Positions 1-8,736 of a DNA stretch of 64,000 bases are shown in pieces. The position numbers and the translations under genes are program-made. The DNA lies in the NCBI GenBank assembly GCA_036557285.1, contig DATBHW010000076.1:1-64000 (forward strand), written 5' to 3'. Under the pieces are notes generated by a model. It was not told where the DNA came from, ran no database searches, and saw only the letters and a list, made by a program, of their open reading frames with translations. Within the stretch, counting starts at the first letter, position 1, and each line of letters begins with the position of its first letter. Origin of the DNA: Ktedonobacterales bacterium. GTDB taxonomy: Bacteria > Chloroflexota > Ktedonobacteria > Ktedonobacterales > DATBGS01.

Positions 1-2
1 CC

Positions 3-110
3 CTGGACGACCTGCACGAGACCCAAGCCAGCCGCTGCTTGACGCTTCAGGCAAACCCTGAGCGTATCTGTGGCCTCACCGCCTTCCATTGGTGGCCGCA
101 ACTCGCATGA
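3..110 (+). CDS. possible C-terminal end of a gene entering from the left edge
   Basis: The plus frame beginning at base 3 is open from the window edge to a TGA at 108-110 and encodes 35 residues ending in HWWPQLA. The residue composition looks protein-like, and the segment ERICGLTAF is faintly reminiscent of transposase C-termini, but that is only an impression. There is too little sequence to assign a family. It could be a chance open frame. Confidence 0.22.
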   Translation: MDDLHETQASRCLTLQANPERICGLTAFHWWPQLA

Positions 111-162
111 TAGCACTGCTATTTAACAGGATTTGGTATAACTTGGGAGAGAAAACCACTCC

Positions 163-393
163 CTACGAACTGCTGCGGCTGCGCGCGCGCTGTGGCAAGA
201 TCACCTTGCCGCCCTCCTGCCAGCACTCCGAGTCAGGAGTTGGCAAGTGTTCACAACGAATCCAGTCGTTCGCATCTTTGAGAACCTTGCCCCGCAGACA
301 CTTGGCGTACTGAATGTTGTCGTTGACTGCTGGGTCTTCCGGGTCAATATCAGCCGTCACAATCTTGGGAAAGAAAAAACGACACCAGGCCAC
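163..393 (-). CDS. small hypothetical protein, possibly a gene remnant
   Basis: A 76-residue minus-strand frame starts at GTG 391-393, with GGAGG about 10 bases upstream. The frame stays open further upstream to a stop near 445 without an obvious start, and that upstream part (EGFILFNGGLEA) also reads like protein. This suggests a longer ancestral gene that has lost its 5' end. It contains four Cys (CRFFF, KCLRG, RCEHL, ECWQE) but no motif that I recognise. It lies downstream of ccdA on the same strand. A real short protein and a remnant are both possible. Confidence 0.3.
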   Translation of the reverse strand: MAWCRFFFPKIVTADIDPEDPAVNDNIQYAKCLRGKVLKDANDWIRCEHLPTPDSECWQEGGKVILPQRARSRSSS

Positions 394-473
394 TGCTTCT
401 AAGCCTCCATTGAAAAGGATGAATCCTTCGTGAACATAGTACCATTACAGGAAGTGCTGCGCCAGTCAGTTGT

Positions 474-1238
474 TTATTGAAACAACGGCGGCATCACCCG
501 CTGCGCCCAGATAGAAAAGGTATATACCTGGCCTGAGAGAAAGAGGAGTCCCACCAGAATCAGCGCGACCCCGCTGACCAGCGACACCGCCCGCCCATAC
601 TTGCGTGTCCAGCCCAGCGCGTTCAGCCCACTCGCCCAACCAACACCAATCAAGAGAAACGGCACAGCGAACCCCAGCGCATAGATCGCCAGCAAGAAGC
701 CCCCAAGCGCCAGACTGGCCGAAGCGCCAGCGTAAAGCAAAATGGAGCCAAGTACCGGGCCAATACATGGCGTCCAGCCAGCCGCGAAAACAATACCCAG
801 ACCAAAAGGCGCTGCCCCGCCTACCCACCGCCCGCGCAGATGCAGCTTTCTTTCCCGATACAGCACATTCATCAACGCCGGAGGCAGCAGGCCAAGTAAA
901 AACGCCCCCATCAGGATCATCACAATCCCCGTGACGGCTTCCAGCGCCGGGCGATAGGCTCCGAGCAGCGCGCCAAACCACGCCGCCATAAATCCCAGCG
1001 CAATAAACGCCACAGAAAAGCCAGCCACAAACAACAGGCTCACGCGCAATGCCGGGCGACCATACCAGGGCCGTTGTTTATATGCCCCCTTCTCCGCTTC
1101 TGGCGCTGCGCCAGACCCCGACAGATAGGTGATGTATCCTGGAATCAGCGGAGCGACACAGGGTGATAAAAAAGAAGCTGCCCCGGCAACGAACGCAACC
1201 AGAGCAGCCTCCCAACTCAGTTGACCAGTGATAGGCAC
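474..1238 (-). CDS. ccdA: CcdA/DsbD-family transmembrane thiol-disulfide carrier
   Basis: This 254-residue membrane protein passes reducing equivalents from cytoplasmic thioredoxin across the membrane to extracytoplasmic thioredoxin-like proteins used in cytochrome c and oxidase assembly. Two conserved cysteine motifs are visible: C27 in FLSPCVAPLIPGY and C158 in AGWTPCIGPVLG, each at the start of a three-helix half. About six hydrophobic helices are seen, as expected for CcdA. It is the last gene of the minus-strand group and starts 53 bases after the TlpA/ResA-like gene, its natural redox partner. The pairing supports a role in maturing the caa3 oxidase or its c-type haem domain encoded nearby. 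Confidence 0.9.
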   Translation of the reverse strand: MPITGQLSWEAALVAFVAGAASFLSPCVAPLIPGYITYLSGSGAAPEAEKGAYKQRPWYGRPALRVSLLFVAGFSVAFIALGFMAAWFGALLGAYRPALEAVTGIVMILMGAFLLGLLPPALMNVLYRERKLHLRGRWVGGAAPFGLGIVFAAGWTPCIGPVLGSILLYAGASASLALGGFLLAIYALGFAVPFLLIGVGWASGLNALGWTRKYGRAVSLVSGVALILVGLLFLSGQVYTFSIWAQRVMPPLFQ

Positions 1239-1291
1239 TCCAGTCTCTGCCTTTCAGAACTTCAGCCACTATATACAACGAAGAAACAACA

Positions 1292-1891
1292 CTATTTTAG
1301 CAGTTGTTGTATTTCAGCATCCAGCGTTTTGGCGTCAACCGGGCCAAGATGCTGGCGCACGACGACACCTGAGCGATCAATAAACACAGTTGCCGGAACG
1401 TTGCTCACCCCAAAGTCAACGCTGATCGTGCCGGAAGCATCCGGGCCGTTGGGGTAAGTGACGTGATACTTCTGCAAAAACTGCCGGGCCGCTTGCTGCT
1501 GATCTTGATAATCAACCCCAATGAAGACCACACCAGCCGCCTGATACTGCTGCCAGGCCGCCTGAAACTCAGGCGTCTCCTGGTTGCAGGGAGGACACCA
1601 CGACGCCCAGAAATTGACGATCACCGGCTTGCCTTTCAGCCCCGAAAGCTGGATCGTCTGCCCCGACGGGTCATTCCAGTTGGTAAGGGTAAAGTCAGGC
1701 GCGGGATGCCCAACGAGCGGAATGGTCGCTGCTCCGCTGATAATATGCTGCGCGGTAGCCAGGCGCGACCAGAGGACACCCACCAGCACGATATTCAGGG
1801 CAGTGAAAAAGACCAGAGTGATAATCGCCCGTCGCTTCTTCTGTGGCGGCTTTGCCGACTGGCTCTGTGTCTGTGCTGGTTCATCAAGCAT
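1292..1891 (-). CDS. TlpA/ResA-like membrane-anchored thioredoxin
   Basis: This 199-residue protein has a basic N-terminus, one membrane anchor (about residues 21-40) and an extracytoplasmic thioredoxin fold of the TlpA/ResA (AhpC/TSA) type. The redox motif WASWCPPC places the active cysteines at 99 and 102, and the cis-proline loop is VPATVF (P166). GHPAPDFTL near residue 61 is the usual start of the domain. Proteins of this type keep apocytochrome c or CuA-site cysteines reduced. The gene sits 18 bases after the receiver protein and just before ccdA, so the electron route CcdA to this protein to oxidase or cytochrome c is a reasonable inference. Confidence 0.9.
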   Translation of the reverse strand: MLDEPAQTQSQSAKPPQKKRRAIITLVFFTALNIVLVGVLWSRLATAQHIISGAATIPLVGHPAPDFTLTNWNDPSGQTIQLSGLKGKPVIVNFWASWCPPCNQETPEFQAAWQQYQAAGVVFIGVDYQDQQQAARQFLQKYHVTYPNGPDASGTISVDFGVSNVPATVFIDRSGVVVRQHLGPVDAKTLDAEIQQLLK

Positions 1892-1909
1892 ACGCGCGGC
1901 CTATCTTTC

Positions 1910-2608
1910 TCACGCCGGGCCAGGTCTCGCGCCCGGCTCAAATCCCCACAGGAGCATAGACACCAGCACAACGCCAATCCCAAGCGCCACCAGAGCCGGA
2001 TGAATCAGCAGCCCGCTAACCGCGATCATCAGTCCCAGCGCCAGCACAATCGGCCAGATACTCGGCGCTGATGTGCGCGTTTCTTCATCGGTCTCCGTCG
2101 GCCTGGTATAAGCAGGAGCATAGAGTTTCTCAGCCGCCATTTCAGCAACCGCTGCGGACTTCTGACCATCTGCGGAGGATAGGCTCTCAACGCTCGCCAG
2201 AAGAACGCTTTCGACCCGCCGACGCTGCAAGGCGGCCTCCAGCAGCGCCTCAGCCTCTGCAAAGAGACGGCGGGCATCAAAAGGCTTGGCAAGACAGACC
2301 GCCGCGCCATCGCTGCTCATCTGCTCTCTCAAATCCGGCGAACAATCCCAGGCCAGAACGACGGCAGGCGTCGCCGCCAGCCCATCATAAGCCCGCAGGT
2401 CCGGCAGCAGCATACGGTCACTGGCAAAGCCGCTGTCAACATCAACGACCAGCAGCGATGGACGCTGGTCCAGCAGCGCGCGCGCCTGCTGGGGCGAAGC
2501 AGCCTCCAGCACGCTCATGCCTTGCTGCCGCAAGCCCATCGCAATCACGCGCCGCAGCGCCGTATCTCCCTCTACCAGGAGAACAGTATTTGTATCAGCT
2601 GCTTCCAT
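1910..2608 (-). CDS. response-regulator receiver domain fused to a two-helix oxidase-subunit-IV-like tail
   Basis: The protein has 232 residues. I chose ATG 2606-2608 because AAGGGGGA lies just upstream. The first 120 or so residues form a CheY-like receiver: VLLVEGD at the acidic pocket, the acceptor Asp in LLVVDVDSG, and the conserved Lys in LAKPFD. A low-complexity acidic linker follows, then two hydrophobic helices beginning SIWPIVLALGLM and ending in an LLWGFEPG turn. This tail closely resembles the small caa3 subunit encoded at 6563-6856 (SYWPILLAAAMAL, GWGMNWGLEG). There is no DNA-binding domain. A membrane-tethered receiver that docks on the oxidase is one possible reading, but the function is unknown. 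Confidence 0.75.
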   Translation of the reverse strand: MEAADTNTVLLVEGDTALRRVIAMGLRQQGMSVLEAASPQQARALLDQRPSLLVVDVDSGFASDRMLLPDLRAYDGLAATPAVVLAWDCSPDLREQMSSDGAAVCLAKPFDARRLFAEAEALLEAALQRRRVESVLLASVESLSSADGQKSAAVAEMAAEKLYAPAYTRPTETDEETRTSAPSIWPIVLALGLMIAVSGLLIHPALVALGIGVVLVSMLLWGFEPGARPGPA

Positions 2609-2769
2609 TGTGCTGTCCCCCTTCGATGGGAGCAAAGCCAGGTAAGGCGAACCCCTGGAGAACTTTTCCATGCTGAAATATACGGCAGGCGCTGTGCAAA
2701 GTTACTGACAAATTGAGGATACGCCTTACAATTACCTGAAAGCGGCTGTCGTGTGTCCCGCTTTCAGAG

Positions 2770-4677
2770 TCACTGTGCAGGGCGAGCCAGCTTATAGCCA
2801 ACTCCAGGAACCGTCAGAATGTAGCGAGGCTGGCTGGGGTCAGGTTCGATCTTGCGCCGCACGCGCCGAATATAGACCCAGATAAAATCCATCTCGCGGT
2901 GATAGCCTGGCCCCCAGACCTTTTCCAGCAGCAACTCGTGAGTCAGAACCATTCCCGCGTGCTGCGCAAGCACCGTCAAAAGCTTGTACTCCGTCCGGCT
3001 CAGTTGCACATCCCGTCCGGCCATCCGTACCTGGCGTTGAGCAAAATCTATCGTGAGATCGCCCGACGAAAACAGCGCGCTTTGCGAACTGCGCTGCTCT
3101 GGCTGGCCGCCACGTCGCAGCGCCACGCGCACCCGCGCCAGCAGTTCTGGCATCCCAAACGGCTTGCCGAGATAATCTACCGCGCCCAGATCGAGCGCCC
3201 GCACACATTCATCTTCTCCGCGTCTCGCGCTGAGCATCACCACTGGCGCTGTTGAAAACTCACGCAAGCGCCCCAACAAATCAAAGCCGTCCATGCCTGG
3301 CATCCCCGCCTCAACAAGAATCAGATCAGGCTCCTCGCGCTCGACAAGCTGGAATGCCTGCGAGCCATCGGCTGCGGAGAAGACGCGATAATGCTGAGCC
3401 TCAAGGTTGGCGCGCACATAGCGTACAATGCCGGGGTCGTTATCTACAATGAGGATGGTTTGCCGGTCAGTAGCGCGATTCAGGCGTATGTTCTCAGTGG
3501 GGGGGGCCAGTGGGCCACTCGCGGGGCGAATCGGCGCTGAAACCGTTGATAGGCGGTGAGCCGCAAGCGGTAAGGCTACATGAAAGACCGCACCTTTTCC
3601 TGGGCCAGCCGACGCTGCCCAGATGCTGCCGCCATGCGCCTGAACCACCGCTTTGGCGACGGCTAACCCCATCCCGCTGCCAGGGATATGCTCGCCCTCA
3701 CCAGGAACACGATAAAAGCGATCAAAAATGCGCTCCAGGTGGTCTTGCATAAGACCACGCCCCTGATCAGCAACGGTAATTTCAATTCGCTCTTCACCAG
3801 CCAGCGCCTCAATGGCAATTTCACCGCCCGCCGAATACTTCACCGCATTATCCAGCACATGATTCAAGACCTGCTCCAGTCGGCTTCGATCAGCCATCAG
3901 CGACGGAAGATCAGCAGGTAATGCCAGCGTTATGCGATGTTGAGGGGAAAACTTTTGCCAGCGATCCACGAGCGGTTCCAGCAGTTCCGGCAAGTGAATC
4001 AGCGTTGGATTGATCGGCAGCAAGCCCGCATCCAGGCGCCAGACATCGAGCAGACCGTTCACCAGTTCGTGCAACTGGTCGCACTGCTCATCAATCAATT
4101 GCAGCATCTCGCGCTGAGCCTCTGGATCCCAGCGCAGCGAATGAGCGAGCAGCGTCGTCGCCGAGCCTTTCATCACCGCCAGGGGCGTTTTGAGCGCGTG
4201 AGCGGCCAGCGCCAGCGCCTCAGCCTTCACCTTCTCTGAAGCGCGCTCCAGCGTCACATCATCCAGCAACATGCCCCAGCCCAGCAGATCGCCGGGCACA
4301 TCGCGCACCGGAAAACTGCGCACCCGCAGCCAGCGAACCGCCGCGTGCGCCAGCGCCAGATCAGCGACCACTTCCTCATCACTGGCCCAGACCCGACCAA
4401 GCTCCTCTTCGGCCAGATACGGATCAGCCGCCAGGGAAAGCAATTGCTTGCGAAAATCAAACGCCGGGCGATCAATCAGCGCGCCTGCTTCCAGGCCCAG
4501 CAAATCCTCCGCGCGCGCGTTGGCGAAGGTAATGCGCTCCCGGCGGTCCAGCAGCACAAAGCCGCTCGTCATATTGCTGGTGACGCTGGCAAGAACCTGA
4601 TGCTCCTGGGGAAGCTGCGCGAGTACGCTCTCCGACGCCTGAGTTCTTGATCTCCTTCCCCCGAAAGCGGTCTCCAT
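2770..4677 (-). CDS. hybrid histidine kinase / OmpR-type response regulator in one chain
   Basis: The protein has 635 residues. The start is ATG 4675-4677, six bases after CAGGAG. Domain order: PAS-like (about 25-140), HisKA with the phospho-His in ALAAHALKTPL (H160), HATPase with N box LNHVLDNAVKY and G box GSGMGLAVAKAVV, then a receiver (TILIVDNDPG to VDYLGKPF), then a winged-helix Trans_reg_C domain (RQVRMAGRDVQLSRTEYKLL, ending VPGVGYKL). No membrane segment is seen, so it is probably a cytoplasmic sensor. Oddity: the receiver acceptor site reads LILVEAGMPGMDG, so the usual Asp is Glu (GAG). The gene lies between the oxidase genes and the redox genes, which suggests that it regulates respiration. 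Confidence 0.9.
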   Translation of the reverse strand: METAFGGRRSRTQASESVLAQLPQEHQVLASVTSNMTSGFVLLDRRERITFANARAEDLLGLEAGALIDRPAFDFRKQLLSLAADPYLAEEELGRVWASDEEVVADLALAHAAVRWLRVRSFPVRDVPGDLLGWGMLLDDVTLERASEKVKAEALALAAHALKTPLAVMKGSATTLLAHSLRWDPEAQREMLQLIDEQCDQLHELVNGLLDVWRLDAGLLPINPTLIHLPELLEPLVDRWQKFSPQHRITLALPADLPSLMADRSRLEQVLNHVLDNAVKYSAGGEIAIEALAGEERIEITVADQGRGLMQDHLERIFDRFYRVPGEGEHIPGSGMGLAVAKAVVQAHGGSIWAASAGPGKGAVFHVALPLAAHRLSTVSAPIRPASGPLAPPTENIRLNRATDRQTILIVDNDPGIVRYVRANLEAQHYRVFSAADGSQAFQLVEREEPDLILVEAGMPGMDGFDLLGRLREFSTAPVVMLSARRGEDECVRALDLGAVDYLGKPFGMPELLARVRVALRRGGQPEQRSSQSALFSSGDLTIDFAQRQVRMAGRDVQLSRTEYKLLTVLAQHAGMVLTHELLLEKVWGPGYHREMDFIWVYIRRVRRKIEPDPSQPRYILTVPGVGYKLARPAQ

Positions 4678-4720
4678 AACTAGCTCCTGATTGATATATA
4701 GCAATAAGAGAATAGGCTAA

Positions 4721-4752
4721 GATGATAAAGAGGACTATATGATTTTATCATC
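4721..4752. repeat. 9-bp inverted repeat between DUF3054 and the hybrid kinase gene
   Basis: GATGATAAA (4721-4729) and TTTATCATC (4744-4752) form a perfect 9-bp stem with a 14-base loop in an AT-rich stretch upstream of the kinase gene. It could be an operator or a weak terminator for the preceding oxidase genes. Nothing else was recognised between 4678 and 4847. Confidence 0.45.
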
Positions 4753-4847
4753 TGCACAGCCGGGGCAACAAATATTACCCCTCCATACTATAGGTCAGCC
4801 CGGCCAGGAGCGCCTTGCAGTAGGAAGAAGGTCCGGCGGAACGCTTC

Positions 4848-5279
4848 CTAGCGGCTGCGATGCGCCAGCAGCGCAAACAGGCCACGCCAGACGCTCAGAA
4901 AGAGCAGATTGGCGATCAATACAACTATCGCAAAGCTGATTGGCGGAGCCTGCTGTGTAAAAAGCCAGCGCAGCAGCAGCCCCACCGGCCAGGCACAGAC
5001 CCAGGCCAGCGCCGTTCGCGCCAGCATCGTGCGGGCGCTGGCTGCGACAGATTCCCGATAGACGCCAAAGAACGGTGCGACCACAAACCAGCCAATGGCA
5101 AAAGGCGCAGCCGTTTGCACGATCAGCAGAAACGCATCAAGCCCTGCCGCCTCATGATGGCTGGCGCGGCCAACCCCAGCAAAGATCAGGAACATACAGA
5201 CATCGCCAACAATTAAACCGACCAACCGCCAGAGGTGTCCGGCGCTTGTGAGCGGCAAGATTTGTTTTTTGGAGGCCAT
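4848..5279 (-). CDS. DUF3054 family membrane protein
   Basis: This 143-residue protein has four hydrophobic helices. The pattern around LVGDVCMFLIFAGVGRASHHE, then PFAIGWFVVAPFFGVY, and a terminal WRGLFALL is that of the DUF3054 family. The biochemical role of the family is not established. It follows the zinc-ribbon protein in the minus-strand oxidase group, 120 bases downstream. Placement at the end of a caa3 operon suggests a membrane accessory role, but this is context only. Confidence 0.75.
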   Translation of the reverse strand: MASKKQILPLTSAGHLWRLVGLIVGDVCMFLIFAGVGRASHHEAAGLDAFLLIVQTAAPFAIGWFVVAPFFGVYRESVAASARTMLARTALAWVCAWPVGLLLRWLFTQQAPPISFAIVVLIANLLFLSVWRGLFALLAHRSR

Positions 5280-5399
5280 CGCAGGCTCCTCTCAGCAGGA
5301 AGTGAGCGGCTTTCCTTTACACAGAAAACACGGCGAGAAAGGTCTGAGCCTCCCTCGCCGTGTGAAACTGGCATCGAGCAATCTTGATGCGCCGCGCCA

Positions 5400-5810
5400 T
5401 CATTTGGCAAGCTGCGCCAGCAAAACGATAAGCGCCAGATGGAACAGCATTGCCCCGGCAAATCCCCAGTAGAGAAACGTTATCCAAAGCCGGTCTTCCC
5501 GATCAGCATTGGAGCGTTTTGCGCGGGGCCAGCGTTCGGAGGCCACCAGCCCAATCGCCACGCGCATCCGCATGGGGCTGCGCAGCGGCGAACGCTCAAG
5601 TTCCGCCAGCACCGCAGCGTGGCAGGGCTTGCAGAGTACCCAGGACTGTTGAGGCGCTGGAGCCTCATCTGGGTCTTGAAGCGTGAGCGCGCCAGCCCAA
5701 ATGCGCTTGCGGCAGATCGCGCAGCGAATCACCGCATCACTCGATCCGTCGTTCTTCGCCGCGTCGGCTGCAATAGTCTGGTTGGCGCTGCCTGAAATCT
5801 CTTGATCCAT
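5400..5810 (-). CDS. zinc-ribbon protein with a C-terminal membrane helix
   Basis: The protein is 136 residues from ATG 5808-5810, which has GAAGGA upstream; the frame could extend further 5' but without a better site. Two cysteine pairs, CAICRKRIW and WVLCKPCHAAV, make a likely zinc ribbon (about residues 29-62). The C-terminus is a single hydrophobic helix (TFLYWGFAGAMLFHLALIVLL). It lies between subunit III and DUF3054. I do not recognise a named family. A small membrane-tethered metal-binding assembly factor would fit, but the sequence does not prove it. Confidence 0.6.
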   Translation of the reverse strand: MDQEISGSANQTIAADAAKNDGSSDAVIRCAICRKRIWAGALTLQDPDEAPAPQQSWVLCKPCHAAVLAELERSPLRSPMRMRVAIGLVASERWPRAKRSNADREDRLWITFLYWGFAGAMLFHLALIVLLAQLAK

Positions 5811-5936
5811 CTGCTGGCCTGTCCTTCTCAGCCCTGGCGAGCTGTGCCTGAAACGCCATTTCGCGCTGACGCCATACAAAGAAGTACCCTCTCTGTATGG
5901 ACTCGCATTCAACAGGCCAGGACTATCGCTGGCCTG

Positions 5937-6548
5937 CTAGAGCAGATATACAAGACTGAACAGAGCAATCCAGACAACATCAACAAAGTGCCAATACATC
6001 TCGCCTGCCTGGAGCGAAAAGTGCTTCTCTTTGGAGAGTTGCCCCCGCAGCGCGCGGAAGAAGTTGACCAGCAGGAAAATCACGCCAACCGTCACGTGCG
6101 CGCCGTGAAAGCCGGTCAGGGTATAGAATGTCGAACCTACCAGACCATCCCCGATGCTAAAACCGTTGTTGATATATTCTACCGCCTGCAAGCTCAGAAA
6201 GGTCGAACCCATGACAATCGTTGTCAGAATAAGCCAGGGGACATTCCGCAGATGACCTCTGCGAATAGCCCTCCCCGCAAAAATCATCGGGATGCTGCTG
6301 CCGAGCAGGATGACCGTGTTGATGAGCGGCACCGGATTTCTAAAAACACTTTCCAACTCTGGCCCGCCAGGGGGCGGCCAGGTGCCTGCCCGCACGCGGA
6401 GGTAAAGATAACCAGCAATCAGATTAGCAAAAAGCAGGGCTTCGGAAGCGATAAAGAAGACCATGCCCCACCAGCCAAGGCTTCGCCCTGTCTCGTGGGC
6501 AGCCTCGCCGCTCACACCAATGGGCTGTTCTTTATGGGCAATGCTCAT
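5937..6548 (-). CDS. ctaE: cytochrome c oxidase subunit III
   Basis: This 203-residue integral membrane subunit of the haem-copper oxidase stabilises subunit I and its proton uptake. It has the conserved opening GWWGMVFFIASEALLF with the membrane Glu, then TVGVIFLLVNFFRAL and the terminal WHFVDVVWIALFSLVYLL, all typical of subunit III. The length matches the five-helix bacterial form. It starts 14 bases downstream of the small IV-like subunit gene and is clearly cotranscribed with subunits I and II. Confidence 0.95.
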   Translation of the reverse strand: MSIAHKEQPIGVSGEAAHETGRSLGWWGMVFFIASEALLFANLIAGYLYLRVRAGTWPPPGGPELESVFRNPVPLINTVILLGSSIPMIFAGRAIRRGHLRNVPWLILTTIVMGSTFLSLQAVEYINNGFSIGDGLVGSTFYTLTGFHGAHVTVGVIFLLVNFFRALRGQLSKEKHFSLQAGEMYWHFVDVVWIALFSLVYLL

Positions 6549-6562
6549 AACGCGCTATTCCT

Positions 6563-6856
6563 CTATTCTACGTGTGCTTCTTGATGGCCCTCCAGCCCCC
6601 AATTCATTCCCCAGCCTATGCCAAAGATGAAGGCGAGCAGCAGCCCGACAGCAGCAAGGCTAATATCAATCAGCAGCCCAACCATCGTGAGCGCCATCGC
6701 AGCCGCCAGCAGGATCGGCCAATAGCTGGGGCCGGGCAGATGGATATGCTCCTCTTCCGCGTCGTGGTGTTTGGCTGCCCCATATGAGCCAGCCGGAGTC
6801 ACTGTATCTTCTTGTTCAGCAGTATCGCTGACTTGTTGAGCATGTTCTTGTGACAA
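6563..6856 (-). CDS. small cytochrome c oxidase subunit IV-like protein
   Basis: This is a 97-residue protein. I chose TTG 6854-6856 because AGGAGGTG lies 7 bases upstream; longer starts would overlap subunit I. The N-terminal half is acidic and hydrophilic. The C-terminal half has two hydrophobic helices (SYWPILLAAAMALTMVGLL and AAVGLLLAFIFGIGWGMNWG). The position between subunits I and III and the Pro-Ser-Tyr-Trp-Pro start to the helices match small accessory subunits of actinobacterial and chloroflexal oxidases. The same helix pair recurs at the end of the receiver protein at 1910-2608. Confidence 0.75.
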   Translation of the reverse strand: MSQEHAQQVSDTAEQEDTVTPAGSYGAAKHHDAEEEHIHLPGPSYWPILLAAAMALTMVGLLIDISLAAVGLLLAFIFGIGWGMNWGLEGHQEAHVE

Positions 6857-6929
6857 GGCTATACACCTCCTGATAAGGGCATAACGGACGCCGGGGTTTG
6901 CCCTGATTCTATTATACCCGACCAATCGC

Positions 6930-8627
6930 CTAATGGGAACGTTTTCGCCAATCGGCATTCTCCGGGTTCTTCTTGTCATAGAACGGGCGTCGGCTGCGCA
7001 CTGTCGGGATCGTCTTGAAGTTGTATTCAGCCGGCGGCGAGGTCGTCATCCACTCCAGTGTAAAGGCATCCCACGGATCATCCCCAGCCGTCTTGGGGCC
7101 GCGCATGCTCAGGAAGAAGTTGGTGATGAAGATCAGCACCCCTATGGCAATAACAAACGCGCCGATAGTCGAGAACAAGTTCAATTCATCCCAGGGGGGA
7201 TTCGAGGCGTAGGTATAGATGCGGCGCGGCATCCCCAGCAGGCCCAGCAGGTGCATCGGGAAGAACGCCAGGTTCAGGCCAACGATGAAGAACCAGAACT
7301 GAACCTTGCCCAGCTTCTCGTTCAGCAGCTTACCGCTCATCTTGGGGAACCAGTAGAACAGCGCGGAGAAGACGCCCATTACCGTCCCGCCGAAGAGAAC
7401 ATAGTGCAGATGGGCAATGACAAAGTAGCTGTCTGTGACCTGATAGTCAAACGGCACAATGGCGAGCGCCGCGCCGTTCAGACCGCCGATCAGGAACATC
7501 GCCACAAACCCGACGGCAAAGTACATGGCTGTCGTGAGATGGATTTTGCCGCCGTAGACCGTCCCCACCCAGTTGAATATCTTGACCGCCGTAGGAATAG
7601 CGATCAGCGTCGTGCTGGTGGCAAAGAAAGTTTGGGCGCTGATCGGCAGACCTGTCGCAAACATATGGTGCGCCCAGACGGTGAAGCTCAGGAAACCAAT
7701 AGCGATCCCTGACCACGCCACGAAGGTGTATCCGAAAATCGGCTTACGCGAGAAGACCGGCAGCACCTCTGAGACGATGCCGAAAGCCGGTAAGATGAGA
7801 ATATAGACCTCCGGGTGGCCGAACGACCAGAAGAGATGCTGCCAGAGCAGCGGGTCGCCGCCAAAAGCGAATTGGTAGAAGTGCGTACCCAGGTGGCGGT
7901 CCAAGAACAGGAACGCGCTGGCTGCCGTCAGGCTGGGGATCGCAAAGAGCAGGAGGAAGGAGGTAATCAGCGTCATCCAGGTGAAGAGCGGCATGCGGTT
8001 AATCGTCATGCCCGGCGCGCGCAGGCGCAGAATCGTTACCACGAAATTGAGCGCGCCCACGATGGAGGCCACGCCTAGAATCTGAATACCCAGAATCCAG
8101 AAGTCCATATTCGTGCCTGGCGAACAGAGACCCGGACGGGAGCCGCAGGGGATGTTTTCCGTCAGCGGCGCGTAACTGAACCAGCCAGCATCAGGCGCGC
8201 CACCCGCGATGAAGCTGATATTCATAAAGACGCCAGCAAACACGACCAACCACAGGCCCAGCGCATTCAGGCGCGGAAACGCCATATCGCGCGCGCCAAT
8301 CATCAGCGGCACAATATAGTTGCCCAGGCCCGTCAAGAACGGCATCACGAACAGGAAGATCATCGTGGTCCCGTGCATCGTGAAAATCTGGTTGTAGAGA
8401 TTGGGGCTGAGTACCGTATTGTTCGGTTCAGCAAGCTGCGTGCGGATCAACAGCGCCTCACTCCCGCCGACCAGAAAGAAGAGGAAGCCGGTCATCATAT
8501 ACATGACACCGATCTTCTTATGGTCAATCGTGGTGAGCCACGCCCCAACAGGGGTCTGACTGAAGCGTCGGGCCGAGAATATGCGTTCCTTTCTCTGCGG
8601 AACGGCTATTCCTCCCTGGATCGCCAT
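6930..8627 (-). CDS. ctaD: cytochrome c oxidase subunit I
   Basis: This 565-residue catalytic subunit reduces O2 at the haem a3-CuB site and pumps protons. The start is ATG 8625-8627, after GGAGGAG. Diagnostic segments: HGTTMIFLFVMP (haem a ligand), WSFGHPEVYILILPAFG (CuB His, the cross-linked Tyr and the D-channel Glu of A1-type enzymes), VWAHHMFATG (two CuB His) and AHLHYVLFGG (haem ligands). The length and about 12 helices fit a canonical A-family oxidase. It lies 109 bases downstream of subunit II and 73 bases upstream of the IV-like gene. Confidence 0.97.
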   Translation of the reverse strand: MAIQGGIAVPQRKERIFSARRFSQTPVGAWLTTIDHKKIGVMYMMTGFLFFLVGGSEALLIRTQLAEPNNTVLSPNLYNQIFTMHGTTMIFLFVMPFLTGLGNYIVPLMIGARDMAFPRLNALGLWLVVFAGVFMNISFIAGGAPDAGWFSYAPLTENIPCGSRPGLCSPGTNMDFWILGIQILGVASIVGALNFVVTILRLRAPGMTINRMPLFTWMTLITSFLLLFAIPSLTAASAFLFLDRHLGTHFYQFAFGGDPLLWQHLFWSFGHPEVYILILPAFGIVSEVLPVFSRKPIFGYTFVAWSGIAIGFLSFTVWAHHMFATGLPISAQTFFATSTTLIAIPTAVKIFNWVGTVYGGKIHLTTAMYFAVGFVAMFLIGGLNGAALAIVPFDYQVTDSYFVIAHLHYVLFGGTVMGVFSALFYWFPKMSGKLLNEKLGKVQFWFFIVGLNLAFFPMHLLGLLGMPRRIYTYASNPPWDELNLFSTIGAFVIAIGVLIFITNFFLSMRGPKTAGDDPWDAFTLEWMTTSPPAEYNFKTIPTVRSRRPFYDKKNPENADWRKRSH

Positions 8628-8736
8628 AAGTGTCTCCTCCAACGCTCTGCTAGTGTTCGCTCAAAGATATATCAGCGCCCATCTGGAGCGCATCGGCGCC
8701 AGATGGTTTTGCAAACGTTCTGCTATCTCAGACTGT

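Noticed and set aside
89-313. Plus-strand open frame of 74 codons near the left edge.
   Set aside because: It is antisense to a better-supported minus-strand frame with a GGAGG site and shows no protein-like pattern.
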